Positions 1 through 13,739 of a stretch of DNA of 64,000 nt are shown here, one piece after another (positions within the stretch are counted from its first letter, which is position 1; the number at the start of each line of letters is the position of its first letter). Location: NCBI GenBank assembly GCA_037962975.1, contig CM075676.1, forward strand, positions 94,868,001 through 94,932,000, given 5' to 3'. The translations under genes and the position numbers were made by a program. Source of the DNA: Clitoria ternatea (Eukaryota; Streptophyta; Magnoliopsida; Fabales; Fabaceae). Under the pieces are notes generated by a model. The model ran no database searches and was not told where the DNA came from. It worked only from the letters and a program-made list of their open reading frames with translations.

Positions 1-3000
1 CCCCATTTAAGACCTTCTTAAATCTTCCAGTTCAATGGCATGATTCTCGCTTTAGGCACTTAATCGTGTGTAGTACAACGGAATAAAATAATTCAACATT
101 ATATAGCAGCTTATTCAAAATTCACGAGCTGCATTATTTGGTCCAAGATCCTGCTAAAATCTTAAATCTCTCCAAAAGTAACATTGTTGTGAGTAAATAA
201 GTAGGCTCCGTTGAAATTATTCGGACTTTTTGTATTGAAGTTGAAGAAAAGAAAGGTACGGCAAGATGGTAGGACAATTTTGTTGGGCTAGCAAAAAAAG
301 CCAAAATCACATCACATCCACTCTATTTGGTTTGGTGGGGCATCTAATATGCCTCAACGGGGAACCATTAGAATAAAAATCTTTGCATTGATCTCCAAGC
401 AAGAAAGTGACACACAGGCGCTGAGAAAGAGAGAGAGTAAAAGCAAAAAGGACTTGTTAGCGCAGCGCAGCGTCCTTGTTCCTGATAGTGCTTCATTACC
501 ATGCTCCCATCGACACCAAAATATTGTTCAATCTGTGTACTATAATCAGTTCCGTGTGAGTGTGGCACGTGTTTTTGCTGTTTCTAAGTTCTTTTGTATT
601 CACACAAACAACTTATCAGGTTTGGTACATGTGGTGATTCAATACTTCCCTATTTAATCAAGTGCCTGTAGGTTCTGTTTTTAATTTTTATGAATGGAGA
701 ACAAAACATCACGTGTTTCATTGCTTCTTAATACTTTTACTGTTTCATATATTGACAGTGGAACATGAGATTGTAAAAAATATATATTTTTATATCAGAG
801 ACTTAATAAGTCTGAATGTTACACACACCAACCGAGTGAGAATATTTGTTTTTTCCTTGTATATGTGTTTTATCTTGGGTAACTTTTTCCGTTTTCAAAA
901 TTTAATTAATTGATGAATTTGAAATGAGGAGCAAGAGCAGAGGATTTGGCCTATTTGGTTGTATTTTTAACAAAATATTATTGAGCTTTTCCATCTTTGA
1001 AAGTTGACTAATTAAGAAAGTGACAATAAGATTTAACATTCAACATTCTTGTTTAATTTTATCAGTCAATTTATTCTTCCGCACAAAGTAACGAATATAA
1101 CGCGTTAGGTTAAAGAAAATTCACCACCACGAACACCGTGTGCTTGGAAAGGTTTCTTTCTGCAAGGCAGCTAGGGAAAAGTTGTTCCTTTTGCCTTATA
1201 AAAATGTTTTTCTTTCCGTGTGTTCTTTTGAATATTTGTACGCATATGATAATACTAATACTGACTAAACTTGTATCTATAAAAAGTATTCGTGTTATAA
1301 ATTATGTACTCATAAAACAATTTGAATATAAAAAATAATAGAAACTGCTATTTTTAAAATAAAACACTTGAAAAATTACTGCCAGTTTCCTGAAATCAAT
1401 TGAAATCGATCTAAATAAAATTATTTAATCAAATCCGGAATAACTAAAAACCAATTAAATAAAAAAAACCCAAAAAACCGGAATAATCTTATATAGGAAT
1501 ATTCATCATTCAATCTGATCAAATAAAAATATTTAATCAAATTGGAATAACTGAAAAGCGATTAAATAAAAAACCAAGAAAACCAAAACCACATAACCTT
1601 TTACTGTCACGCATTTGTCATGACCTAGTTGATGTGTGAGCACAACCCACTACCCAGTAATAACCTACCCTAATATGTACCACTTCATTAATCTGGTCAA
1701 CATGAGTTCAGTGTGATCACATAAGTTTTACACTTGACTTTGCTAATAATATAAATTGAATAAACTGATTCAATTATATTTGATTGAATAATATGATGTA
1801 TTTTGATCAAACCGAAAAAATACCATACCTTTTAATTTGATAAGTTCATATTATTTTGTCCCAAAATCAATCCAATTCAACCCCTGAATATCTCTTCTCC
1901 CTTGTATGAAAGATGCATAAACTATTATTGGTATTCCGTTTTCTGTAAGTATAATCAATTTTGTCCAGGGATTAATCATATTTAAAATTTTTCATTCCTC
2001 ATGAAAAATATTGAAAAATATGTTAACAACATATTTCAAATTTTTATTGTTTATATTCAAAACAACACCAATTACATCATCAAATGGTAAGTTTTAGATT
2101 AGAGATATATACCGATAAACTACTCATACAGCATTTTATCTAAATAACTATATTTATGATATTTTATATAATTTAAAATATTTTTATTTATTTTGGTTTA
2201 TATTAAAAATATTTCTTTAAGCTTCGTAAAATGGAATGAAAAGAAATATTAAAGAAAGAAATATGATGGAAAATGTGTTGGTTAAATGGAGATGAGAAAT
2301 ATAAAATAAAAAAACTGAAAAAATATTTTTTCTTTTATTAATAAGATGAAAAGAAAATAGGTAAAAATAAATTAATCATATAAGAAATAAATTAAATTTT
2401 ATGTATAAAAAATTAACTTTTGACTATAATGCATTTTAATGTGTAATTTTTTTAATACTGATATTTATAAACAAAAATCTGACACAATTTTTTTCATTTA
2501 AGAAGGGAATTAATTTCCAAAGATCTCATTTCTATTTTCTATTTCCCATTTTTTTTCTTTTCAAACAAATAATAAAAAAATTTCTTTTCCATTTCTCTCG
2601 TTGATTAATTTAATTAAAATTATTAAATATATTTAATTTTTCAAGATTATCCTTAGGATTATTATGACGCATTATTTAAATTTTTTTACTTTTTTTTCTA
2701 CTTAATCTCTCTACTTATTACTCAATTGTCATGAGAGAGGTGAATAATCTAATTGATGTATTTCATTCATTGTTATATTTATTCTAAAAACTTATACTAT
2801 CTTCATTCCTAAATATAACACTTTTTTACCAAATTCACGACAAATAGTAAGAAAATTAGTTAATTTAAAGTTTATTTTAAATTTATTATAGTTTTCTAAA
2901 ATTGTCTTTAAGGTGATTATGACTCATTATTTAATTTTTTCTTCTTATTCTCCCTACTTACGGAAAGATAAATAATGTAATTGATATATCTCATTTATTG

Positions 3001-3772
3001 TTAAATTAATTCAAAAAATTTATACTACATTAATAAAATATTTTGATAAAAATAGTTAATAACGTAAAATGTTTTAAAAAATCTTATATTAAGGATAATT
3101 TCTTAAAAAAAAATTTCATAGTTAAAGACAAGTTAAATGTAATAACATCTATCAAATGATAAACTCAGTTGATTGAATAAAATAAATAAATGGTATAAAT
3201 CACCTAACACAAAATTAATTTCAAATTAAAAAAACACACAATAGCATTTGTGTTCAGTGCTCCAACTACCTACACCCTAGACATGTTAGCATCTGTATAA
3301 AGCTCAAATTAAAATATTATCCAGTAGATAGAGAAAATGCCAGCACGTGTTGCATAAATAAATATTCAAAAATATTAAAAGTGAGGAAGTTTGACAGACA
3401 TTAAAGAGTGAGTCTGACTCGGAAAATCTTTTGAAGCATTTTACGTGTCCAATAGAAAATACCATATAAATAAAAAATAATTATAACTTCAATATTTTAA
3501 TGCAAATTATAAGTTCAAAATTTGCACTGGGTACATTAAAACAATGATTTTTGAAAATAATGTTAACGTAAAAACATATTATTGCAGCTATTGTAAAAAA
3601 AAATGTAACTACTGCAAATATGCAATTATTGCAAAGAAAAAAATGCCAAACAATGTCTAAATGGAATACACTCACGTCAGATTTATTTATTTATTTATTT
3701 ATTAAGTCTCAAATGTATAATCATACTCCGGTCCTGGGTCTTGGAAGTAAAGACAATGGTCTAGGACCCATT
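1..3772. other. AT-rich intergenic DNA, no gene seen
   Basis: No open frame here resembles a known protein; the few short ORFs are AT-rich chance frames. Two pairs of imperfect repeats are visible. One is a roughly 60-bp unit rich in AAATAAAATTATTTAATC near 1415-1465 and again near 1522-1585. The other is a longer unit at 2646-2800 and 2898-3032, described separately. The rest is plain AT-rich sequence. Confidence 0.6.
2605..3035. repeat. Two diverged copies of an AT-rich dispersed repeat
   Basis: A segment running from TTATCCTTAGGATTATTATG through a TTTTTTCTTC tract to AATTGATGTATTTCATTCATTG (2646-2800) recurs in diverged form at 2898-3032. A third copy seems to be split by the large LTR insertion, with its left part at 6345-6438 and its right part near 18200-18350. 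No coding capacity and no clear termini are visible, so the family is unassigned. Confidence 0.5.
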
Positions 3773-3780
3773 GTTAATAG

Positions 3781-4567
3781 TAGGGATGACAATTTGGGTA
3801 TGGCTTGCGGGTCAACCCGTTTAACTCGTCAAAAAGGCCGAGTCAAGCTAACATCTAAAACCCGCTTTTTTAAATAAATCGACCTGGTTTGACCCGTCAA
3901 AAAAACAGGCCTTGACGAGTCGGGCTCGACTAGCCTGTCACGCCTCTAATAAAAAATTATATTAACATATATTTTAAATATTTAAGTTAAACTGATTTTT
4001 TCCTTTCCTAGCTTAGTTTCCATGTTTCGCGTGACTGTTTGCAGGTAATGATAACAAAAGAGTTAACTATTTATTGTATCCAGTGTGGCTATGATATATC
4101 AAACATACAAAAATTCTCATGCCATTCATGAATTAACCTCATAGCTGTAAATTTTACTAATTTAATTTAATTTTAATTGATAAGATTGTTTAATGAATAT
4201 ATATTTTTCTTGACTTGAAATGAGTTTGTCTTCATTAACGATATAATTAATATTTACTTTTATTTCAGTTTTTAATTTCGTTCATCATGACATGAAGCAA
4301 GTAGTAGTTATTAGGTCACCATATATAAATTATTAGTTCATCATATAATTAATTTCCAATGCAGTAGTTTATATATAAATTATTTCTATATTATTATGTG
4401 AAAGAAAGAAATAAAAAATAATTTGGAAGAAAAAAATGAGTCGCTCGTTTGGCCCACGGGCCATATAGAATATGAGTAGGGCCAATGTTTTTGGCCCAAC
4501 CCATATTTTAACAAGCTTATACGGGTCTTGACCCGACCCAACCATTTGGGCCATTTTTTCACCCTTA
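3781..4567. mobile_element. Non-autonomous hAT-type DNA transposon
   Basis: The 787-bp element is bounded by a perfect 8-bp target-site duplication, GTTAATAG, at 3773-3780 and 4568-4575. Its ends are imperfect terminal inverted repeats: TAGGGATGACAATTTGGG on the left, and TAAGGGTGAAAAAATGG when the right end is read on the minus strand. Eight-base TSDs with TAGGG-type ends are typical of the hAT superfamily. Subterminal GGGTC/GACCC blocks occur at both ends. No transposase is encoded, so it would depend on an autonomous hAT elsewhere. Confidence 0.85.
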
Positions 4568-4575
4568 GTTAATAG

Positions 4576-5726
4576 GGACTCAAAATAAATAATATTTAGC
4601 TTATGCAAGAAAAAAATCAATAAGTATCAATATAACCAAAATAGTCTATTGGTAAGGTTACACGAATTTCACCTTAGAATTGATACCATAATTACACAGG
4701 AAAATCGTAAAATTGATACGTGTTTCAGTTCACCTTCCAAATCACTTGTTAATTAAGTTATAATTTATGTTGCTATATAAGTTATTTAGAAACTTTATTC
4801 ATGTTGATATCAATGATTTGTTAATTTTTATGTTTATAGGGTCTTAATTTTTATTTTTTATAGTCATTGTCAATTGTTTAATTCTTTTTATATTTTTATT
4901 ATTCTTATGTTAATAATGTTCAATTTTTGTAATTCTTAATAGCTATTATTAATTGGTTGATTGTTTTAATTTTCATATTAATTTGTTAATTTTATGTTTA
5001 CAATGTTTAAATTTAGCTATTGGAATTAACATATAGTGTAAAGTTGTGAACAAGTATTCAACGTCTGTTTCTCTTTCTAGGTGTTGTTGTTTTTTACTTC
5101 TTTTCTTGTGTTAATTTACTATTTTTATGATAATTTATTTTTTTTTTGCTTCGGTGTAGGAGGAAAAACAATTTTTTGAAGTAAAACATGAGACTATGAG
5201 AACGTCATTCATTATTTTCTAGCTTGTTATTATACTCTATATCAAGATGATATCTTTGATTCATGTGTTTATAATGACTTTGTTAATATTTATTTAATTA
5301 TTTAATAATTTTTAAATATATATATATATATATATATTAAAGGGCCTTTACTTGTTATGTTGCTCAAGACCTATAAAATTCCAGGGCCAGGCCTGATCAT
5401 ACATGAATTGTTATTTACTATTTGATGTGGGGTCTAAAAAAAACTTATAATGTTTTGAAGTAAATATATATTATTTATTAACAAGATTTTTATATAGGTT
5501 CTATGGATTTAAATTATTACCCAATGGACACGTGGTTAAGGAGGTATGTATAACACTCACCAATAAAATTGCTAGACAAGTAAGATTTGAACATATGACC
5601 CAATGAGTACATGGTTAAAGAGGTATTTGTAACATACATCCACAAAGTTTTTATATTAGTGAGATTTAAATATGTGACTTTATGGATACAATTTCAATCA
5701 TCAACCAATTGAACCAATATTTGTCG

Positions 5727-5769
<43 letters not shown>

Positions 5770-6344
5770 TGGATGATACTCGTGCAACGTATAAAATATA
5801 AAGAATATTATTTTTAAGCAATTAATTTTATTGTGTGAATTTTTTTAGTAAGTAAGGACATCAAAAGATGTCAACATATTAAAATTTATATTCATAATGT
5901 CACGACCAAAATCACGGCCGACCACAAAAAGATTAAGTCGTCACTAATATTTATTTTTTAAGAAAATATCAGAAAAATCTTAGTGAGGATACTAGTTATA
6001 AAAAAATGACACCTAACACTGTTCATCATAAAATAGTTATCTCAAATTGATAACATGTATTTTTAAGATAACCCAATGATTAATTTATCTCTTAAGAATA
6101 AAACAATTGAACAACATAAATAAGGAAAAAAAATGAGCACAAACAAGGAAAAAATGAGAGATTTTATAATATATTCTAAGCATATCAATAAATTGTTTAA
6201 ATGTAATTTTTCAGTTCACAAATAATAGAAATTACCAATTGTCTTATCAATTATTATTTATGATAATTAATACCCGTGATAAATGTTACAGCCTTGAATA
6301 TAAGGCCCTTGAGCCTAATTCAAGGATATTAAGAAACTTGGTTA
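4576..6344. other. AT-rich intergenic DNA with microsatellites
   Basis: No gene is visible. TA dinucleotide tracts lie at about 5316-5338 and 5733-5766. An imperfect direct repeat of about 85 bp, built on CCCAATGRRYACRTGGTTAA, occurs near 5518 and 5598. Confidence 0.55.
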
Positions 6345-7663
6345 ATTCATTTAAAATTATTAACTTTGTCTGAATTTTTTCAAAATTACTCTTAAGATGA
6401 TTATGAATACCATTTTTTCTTTCCGCTCATTCACTCACTGTAACATCCTGAATATTTAATTTAATTATCGATGATTGGTTAAAATAAATAAATTATTTGA
6501 AATTAATTTGGCTTTTTTTCCAAAATTTCTATTAATGAATTTACAATTAATTAAGGCGATGAAATTAAATAAGTTAATTTGATTGGTTAAATATTAGATT
6601 TAAAACTAAATTAAATGGGTGATGGTAAATTTTAGTTTACCAAAGGGTTAAAAGTAAAGGGTTTATTTTAAAAGGTAATAAAAAGAAAATAGAAAAAAAT
6701 ACATAAAGACTAAATTGCCCTTATGGCAATGAAAATAAAAATTCCATCTTTCCTTTCTTCTTCTCATGCACGAAGAGTGAAAGGAACAAAATCATGTTGT
6801 TTCTATCTTCTTCCATGACTGTGGCTTCCAAGCTCTAATTTGCGTTCCATTCGACGACGAAAATTAAAATTGACCGTGTTTTCTGGACCGGGACAATGAG
6901 ATTAGTATTAGGATACCCCCAATTTCATGTTTTCTCTCTCTTTCATCATTTTTCTCTCATGGTCGTGTATGGCTCTTTCATGGGGTTTTTTCATTTTTGC
7001 ATGTGTATGGCAAACTGAGGCTTAAAAATGGTTTATGATGGTATGGGTATCGAAGATTAGCTAATGGGTCATTGTGACAGCGTTGTTAGGCGATAGAGTG
7101 AAGGTTGGAGCGTTGTCAAGTATAGCGGAACTTGGAATCGAGGAGTGGAAATGAACACGGTAAGTTTTGAAACCTTAAAATTGGAATTTAATTCATATTG
7201 GTGAAAGGGGTTGCAAATGTGGAAGTCAAAATATTAATTGTTTTATGTGAAAAAGCTTAAATGTAGATATTGGCAAATTTAAGGAAGACGGTGTTGTATT
7301 TAAAGCTTCAGAGGCTCGAAATTGAGGTAAGGAGGTTTGATGGGTTAAGGTTAATATAGAAACCTGCTTGCGCTGTGGACATGTAGGAAAGCGTATATTG
7401 TAACATCCTAAAAATTTTATTCTCATGTATAATCATTTTGATTTAGACCATCAATGATATTATCTATTTTATCTCAACTTTCTACATAAATTTTTGGTTA
7501 GGACAACATCTTCAATTTAACCTTTTACCATGGTAAATAATTTTAACTTTATACCTTAGGTAAAATTTAATCAAGTAACTTATTACCTATTTCCTTAGTT
7601 ATTAATTCCTTTGGTTTTTCCAATTACTCTCATCAAATTGCCACATACTCCACTCAAAATACG

Positions 7664-8031
7664 TCATCTTGTACACATTTTAATTGTTAGTTAGAGTCCG
7701 AATTTGGAAATGTGGTTAACTACAAAGTTGTTCCTCTTTGTCTTAGCTTTCCAACAAGACCAAATTTGTTAAAATCCATTAAGATATGAGAGAGATATGC
7801 CCAAAATACCGAAACAGTGTCAGAATTGATATTTTACTTCAATCATATCCTCTTGTACATATTTTAATACCTTGTTAGAGTCCGAATTTGAAAAAGTGGT
7901 GAACTACAAAGTTGTTCCTCGTTGTCTTAGCTTTCCAACAAGACCAAATTTGTTAAAATCCATTAAGATATGAGAGAGATATGCCTAAAATACCGAAACA
8001 ATGTCAAAGTTGATATTTACTTCAATCATAC
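7664..8031 (+). repeat. Tandem duplication, two units of about 185 bp
   Basis: The units begin at about 7664 and 7849 and share long identical stretches such as CAACAAGACCAAATTTGTTA, differing by scattered substitutions. The repeat is internal to the solo LTR at 7399-10768. Confidence 0.85.
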
Positions 8032-8469
8032 AAGCTCCATTATGTAGGCTGCGGAAATGGTCAACAATACAGCTCATTTTTTTTACCTAAAACCTCCATT
8101 ATCACCACAATAATGTACCTAACATCCCACTACAATCCCATTATGAAAAGCTTGTCCCTCACTTGTCATTTGCATCATTAAATCAACACTACATCTTGTT
8201 CCCAAGTCTGAATTCTTAGAACAAGCTAAAGTTAGTGAAGTCTCTCTCTCATTTCCTTTCATTTTCTCTATCAAAGTCACCCTTGATCTGAAGCTAGGAC
8301 AATAAGAGAACATTTTCAACCACTCTAGGATCCTCCATCAAGGTAAGAGGGGATAGGGTTGTGAATAATTATGAAATGGGTAGAATTGTATGCTGTCCTA
8401 GGATTCCAGTTTTATTTTCGTATCTTGTTGCTCAGTTTTGAGATTGAAAACGTGTGAATTTGATTCTGA

Positions 8470-9690
8470 CTTCTTCATTAAAGATGTAGATCTTTTTGTT
8501 ATCTGAATTTTGAGACCTGAATCAATTAATTTGAATATGTATAGCAAAAGTTATAGCCAAAATACTACAGCATGTCAGAGTGGAATATTTACCCTATGTT
8601 TTGTGTATATATTAAAATTCTGGGACTTATACATGCATAATCAGCCTTTGATGTCTTTATGAAAGTTGTATATATTTGTGTTATGGATCTTTAGAAAGTG
8701 GTTTCAAGTCAAAATTATTTTTGTAGCTCTAGTTATACCTAAAAGACAAAAGTATGTTCATGCTAAAAATCTGCTAACGTGAATCACTGTTTGTATTTTT
8801 AAAACTGGGAATTTTGTGATGGGAATTAGTATTTAGTATCTTCATAAAAGTTTTAGATATTTGTGTTATGAGTAATTTAGAACTGGTCTCATGCCAAAAT
8901 TATTTTTGTAGATCCAGAAACGCTGAATTTACTAACATATATATGTTTTGTTACTTTCTTTGAGATAGTTTAGTATACTATGAATTTGTGATATTTCTGT
9001 TTGGATTTAGAATTTTTGGTCTTCATAAAAATTATAGATAATGGAATTATTGAAACATAGAACTTGGCCTCATTCAAAAATTATTTTTATACTATGAGTT
9101 ATAGCTAATTTACTAAATATTGTCAAACCAGTAAATTTTCCAGCAATTGGTGATAATGATAAATGATAATCTATTGACTATTATGTGATTACGTGATGTT
9201 TCTGTTTGGAATTTGAAATTATAGTCTTTATGAAAGTTGTAGATATTTATGTTAGAGATCTATAGAAAGTGGTTTTGAGTTAAAAATATTCTTGTAGCTC
9301 TAGATATGCTCAAAATACAGAAGTATGTTCATGATGAAAATCTGTTAACTATAAAATCCGAATCTTATTTTTAAAACTGAGAATTTTGTGGTGAGAATTA
9401 GTGGTTGGTGCCTTCATGAAAGTTGTAGATATTTGTGTTAAGAATAATTTAGAACTGGTTTCATGCCAAAACTATTTTTGTAGCTCCAGAAACGTTGAAA
9501 ATACTAACCTGTGTACGTTTTAAAAATCCTCTTTGAGGCAGTTTTGTATTCAGTGAATAAGTGATGTTTCTGTTTAGAATTTGAATTTATGGTCTTCATG
9601 AAAGTTGTATATATTTATGTTATTGAGCTATAGAAAGTGGAATCACATGAAAAGGATTTGATTTGCTCATGTTATGACTGTTTTACTAAC
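8470..9690 (+). repeat. Degenerate tandem array, about seven units of 180-208 bp
   Basis: Each unit contains a version of CATGAAAGTTGTAGATATTT followed some 50-70 bp on by ATTATTTTTGTAGCTC. Recognisable units begin near 8660, 8840, 9022, 9230, 9412 and 9595, with a weaker one near 8478. Units about 570 bp apart resemble each other more than neighbours do, which suggests duplication of a three-unit block. Confidence 0.75.
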
Positions 9691-10080
9691 GTATGTTGCT
9701 GTTAGAAATGCTGAAATTTGCTTATAATGGTTATTATGGATAAAAATGATATTTTCCCTATGGGTAACAAATTATTATTGAATTGTTGAGTGATTATGAA
9801 GTATTATGAATGTTTATGAGTGTCTAATGAGCATCATTCAGTTTGTGTATTTTGGTGGTGAATAATTATGAATGACTAAATTAATATATATACATGAATG
9901 CCTTACGGTTATTGATATATGTGGTTGAAACAGTAAATCCATGATTCTGAAAATTATTATATATGATGTGTCCTTTGAGGACTTGTGGTTTTCCAAGTGG
10001 TTTTGGAAATTGATATATCATGGTATGTTAAATGATAAAGAGAATTAAAGGCATTCATGCATCATAAGCATTTGGACGCA

Positions 10081-10270
10081 CCATGGAATTTAGGGGTTCC
10101 ATGATTGCCTACCCTGGTGGGGGGTTACTCTATGATGAGTTTAAGCCCTATTTTCACAAGAACCATGGAAGTGTAGGGATCCATGGTTATGTAAATTCCT
10201 ACTGGTATACTTATTTCTGCAGGAGCCATGAAAGTGTAGGGATTCATGGTTATGCTAATTCCTTCTGGAG
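10081..10270 (+). repeat. Short-period tandem repeat around ACCATGGAAGTGTAGGG
   Basis: Two clear copies, near 10161 and 10224 (period about 63 bp), and a weaker one at 10081 share CCATG, GTGTAGGGAT, CATGGTTATG and AATTCC in the same order. One frame crosses them with a repeated peptide. Because it lies inside an LTR, I do not treat it as a gene. Confidence 0.65.
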
Positions 10271-13200
10271 TCTCTATGAGACTTTTTACTGCAATATTCC
10301 CACCAAACCAAATGGATCCAGCATGACATCATTGGACTAAATTAAAGACTTATTAAATATAAATGAACTTGTTTGACATATTCATCATATCATTATGGTT
10401 TGTTGATTGTGTTTGTGCAATTTTATTTATTTTATATTTATTCTATATTCTGTCTCACTCTTACATTAATTTTTACAGTGAATGCCACGCAGAATGAAGA
10501 GTGATGCCATGATTGATGCCTATATGAACTATTACTTGGACTTTGATTTTATGGGTTGTAATAAGTATAACGTATCATGTACCGTTATTTTTCTAAATCG
10601 TTTCCGCTACTTAAATGTTTTATCGAATTTAATTATTCACGACTAGTATGTATTATAATATTCCGCAATTACCAACTACTACGTGAACTCTGAATTTAAT
10701 TTATGAATTTTAAAATGATCTTTTAAAAATGCGAAAAATTTATTCGGAAAACTACACGGGACGTCACATATATTATAGCAGCTATAGGTCGTTTTACATT
10801 GATTGTCAATCTATGGTACTTAATTAAAGAGTATTGATGAATTAAGTTGATGATGGGAGGATTAAAATTTTAATAGAGCTAATGACGAGTTGTGAATTAT
10901 GTAAAGTGCGATTTGTCAGAAACATGGGAAATTGAGATTGTGAGGTGATGTACTAAATTGAGACATAATTAATAATAATAATTGTGGAGAAACCAAGAGA
11001 ATAAAATTGTAGTTATGACAAATGACTTGAATTAGAAAAGTATTATGGTGGGACATAAAGGCATGAAAATAAGAATAATTGATGTAAGTGTTGAAGTGAT
11101 AAAATGAATTATAATGAATTATGATTGAAAATGTGTCAATTACATTAACATAAGAATGAAATTCTATGAATTAATGTTGAGTTAAAAGTATAGCACAATT
11201 GTAAGTGATAATGAGATGGACTGATGATAAAGAATAATTTTTAGGAAGTATAATGAAAGAGTAATGCTAGAATGTGACTTAGACTGCACGGTATTTGAAA
11301 GGTAGTTCATAGATCTTAATTGCAAATCTTAATTGCTTCTGAATGTTGATACTTTTGATGTGGATGATGACATTAGACGATGTGTATGCGATGAATGGGT
11401 ATAGAAGTGTGTGATAAGGTTATTAATTGTAATGTTGATATTACTGATGCAGTAATAATGAGAACTGACGATAATGGTTTTAATGATATTGATGTATATA
11501 GGTTTATATATGATGAAATGATTATGAGGTTGCTTTATAGCATAAGTTGTGTGTATGTGTGTGCACGCACATGCTCGCATTATTAATTGATAGTATAGTG
11601 GTAGATAGTTGTGTATGGACTAATGGCAATGATGATGATTTCATGTTAATGGTCGACGATGGAATAAAATGGCATATTGATAATAATGATGTTAATGTTT
11701 GTATATATATGTATAATGATCTGATATGATTTGATTGCGATGATGGTGATCAAATGATTTGATATCATTATAGTTGCTATACATTGATGGCGGTGAATAA
11801 TATGATTAATGTTCGATAATTATTGGTGACTTGATGATTGTGATGATATAATGATAATGGATGGTATGAAATTATGCTTGGGCCGAGTCTGAGTGGCTGC
11901 CCTTATATTTGACTCATGGGTCAGGTCTGTATGGTCACCTTGATGCTAAGATGTGGGCCGAGTCTGAGTGGCTACCTCTTTTATTGAAAATGAGGTCTTT
12001 GTGCCATTTAAATAAAGAGAAAGAGAATTTAAATTGAATATATGTGGTTGTGTGGTTGAGGACGACTGACGGTATATGTTGCCTCTCGCTTTTGGCTCCC
12101 ATGGTCAAACAGGATCCAGTTGAGCTACCCAATAGTCAAGTAGGACACAGTGGTTGAGGTGGAGTAAAACATACTAATATTTAAAATTAAATTTTTAAAA
12201 TCCAAATAAATTTTTCACAAACAATTTAAATTTTAAAACAGGATTTGGATCAATGTAATAATACTGTCAACATTACATCAACCTGCCCATTCATAAATAC
12301 ATATATTTTACAAACCGGTATACACAGGAGCCGGCCAAGGCTACTACAAAACAACTATGTGCATCATGTACCATACATATATATACATAATGCTCCGAGC
12401 AGGCTGAGTGATCTCATATCTCATCGCTGCATCCTATATCCATGGTCAAAATAACAACAAATAGGAGGTGAGCATAAACATGTCAAATGATAGTTATTGA
12501 ATCAGATTAAGTGTCCAATTCATAACTATATATAAATCATAACCATATCACATAATCTTATCATATATCATTCATTCTCATATCATCAAATGATCATATC
12601 ATCATGTTATTCTCAATAACATATATCAATGCATTCATATGCTCAATCAAATAGATCCATTATTAAGTCTTTTATTTGTGTTGCAACACTGGCTCTCAGC
12701 AATAACTCAGCTCTCAGCTGATCCGGCCGTTTTACTGGTACCAAACTGTTTGCCCTTTCACGTGACACAATCACTCCCAGCGACAACGGTAGTGTCACGG
12801 GCTAAACCCCGAGCCCTGCTCAAGAGGTTTGCCTTGAGTCTCACCCAAGGTCTTTTTGTGGAATCCTCGAAACCACATAATATTTCATGTTTGTTCATCA
12901 CATAAGCATCTCATGCTTTATCAATATGCATCACATGCATTTTTATATCATGAAAACTTCATGAATATCATTCACATCATCCTCATCAATCACATATTTC
13001 ATTGCATCTCATGCATAGGATTTATCATAAATACATACATCACATATACAATTCATATCTCATATAAATTCAAAATCAATACCACTCACATATGAACGGA
13101 AAATACTATAACACAAGTATATAACATATATTCAGAATTTCTCATCAAATATATAATACTATCCCGAATCCGTTCATAAACTATACATTTAAAATGTAAA

Positions 13201-13739
13201 CGCTCCCCCTACCTGGAATAAAGAATTCCAGTAGCTCCTCAGGCTATATCCAATCACAGTTCAGAAGTTCTGACTGGAATTTCTAACTCTGAACCCGTCC
13301 AAAGCTTCTTCTTCCTAAAAGCCAAGCTTTCACGTGAAAGAGAAGAAGTGAAGATTGGTCACCTCTTTGATTGATAATTTCTAGTAAAGATTGGAAAAGA
13401 AAAGGATTAGAGGTGATGTTCTACACTTTCAAAATTCCCCAGATGATCTAACAGTAGAATTTGATATAAATCGTTCATGAAAAATAGACGTGAACGAAGT
13501 GAAGAAGTACGATACACGTGTATTAAGAGATAAGGAAGAAACAAGATATTTTAAAAAAAAAGAGGATAGGACAATAGAGAGGGTCCCATACTTAGAAAAA
13601 TCAGAAAAGAGAATCTGCTAGAATTTAGAAGAATAGAGTGACGTGGAAGAGCCTCAATGATTGAAATAATTATCAATTTCCGACTCTGTTTTAGTCTTTT
13701 GAGCATATCTCTCTTTCCGAGAAAGATTCATCAGAGCCT

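Larger units (their letters stand above)
7399..10768 (+). mobile_element. Solo LTR (3370 bp), gypsy-type, nested in the older LTR
   Basis: It starts TGTAACATCC and ends GGGACGTCACA, with a perfect 5-bp TSD, TATAT, at 7394-7398 and 10769-10773. No internal coding region, primer-binding site or second LTR is present, so an LTR-LTR recombination product is likely. Inside lie a 185-bp tandem duplication (7664-8031), a degenerate array with a period near 187 bp (about 8470-9690) and a short repeat block (10081-10270). Termini and the donor- and acceptor-like motifs at 8343 and 10477 match the other TGTAACATCC LTRs in this window. Confidence 0.88.

Noticed and set aside
11329..11729. Overlapping short frames rich in I, N, D and V (60-83 codons)
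   Set aside because: They lie inside the old LTR, in GATGATG/AATAATG-rich sequence open in several frames at once; no motif or splice structure supports a gene.
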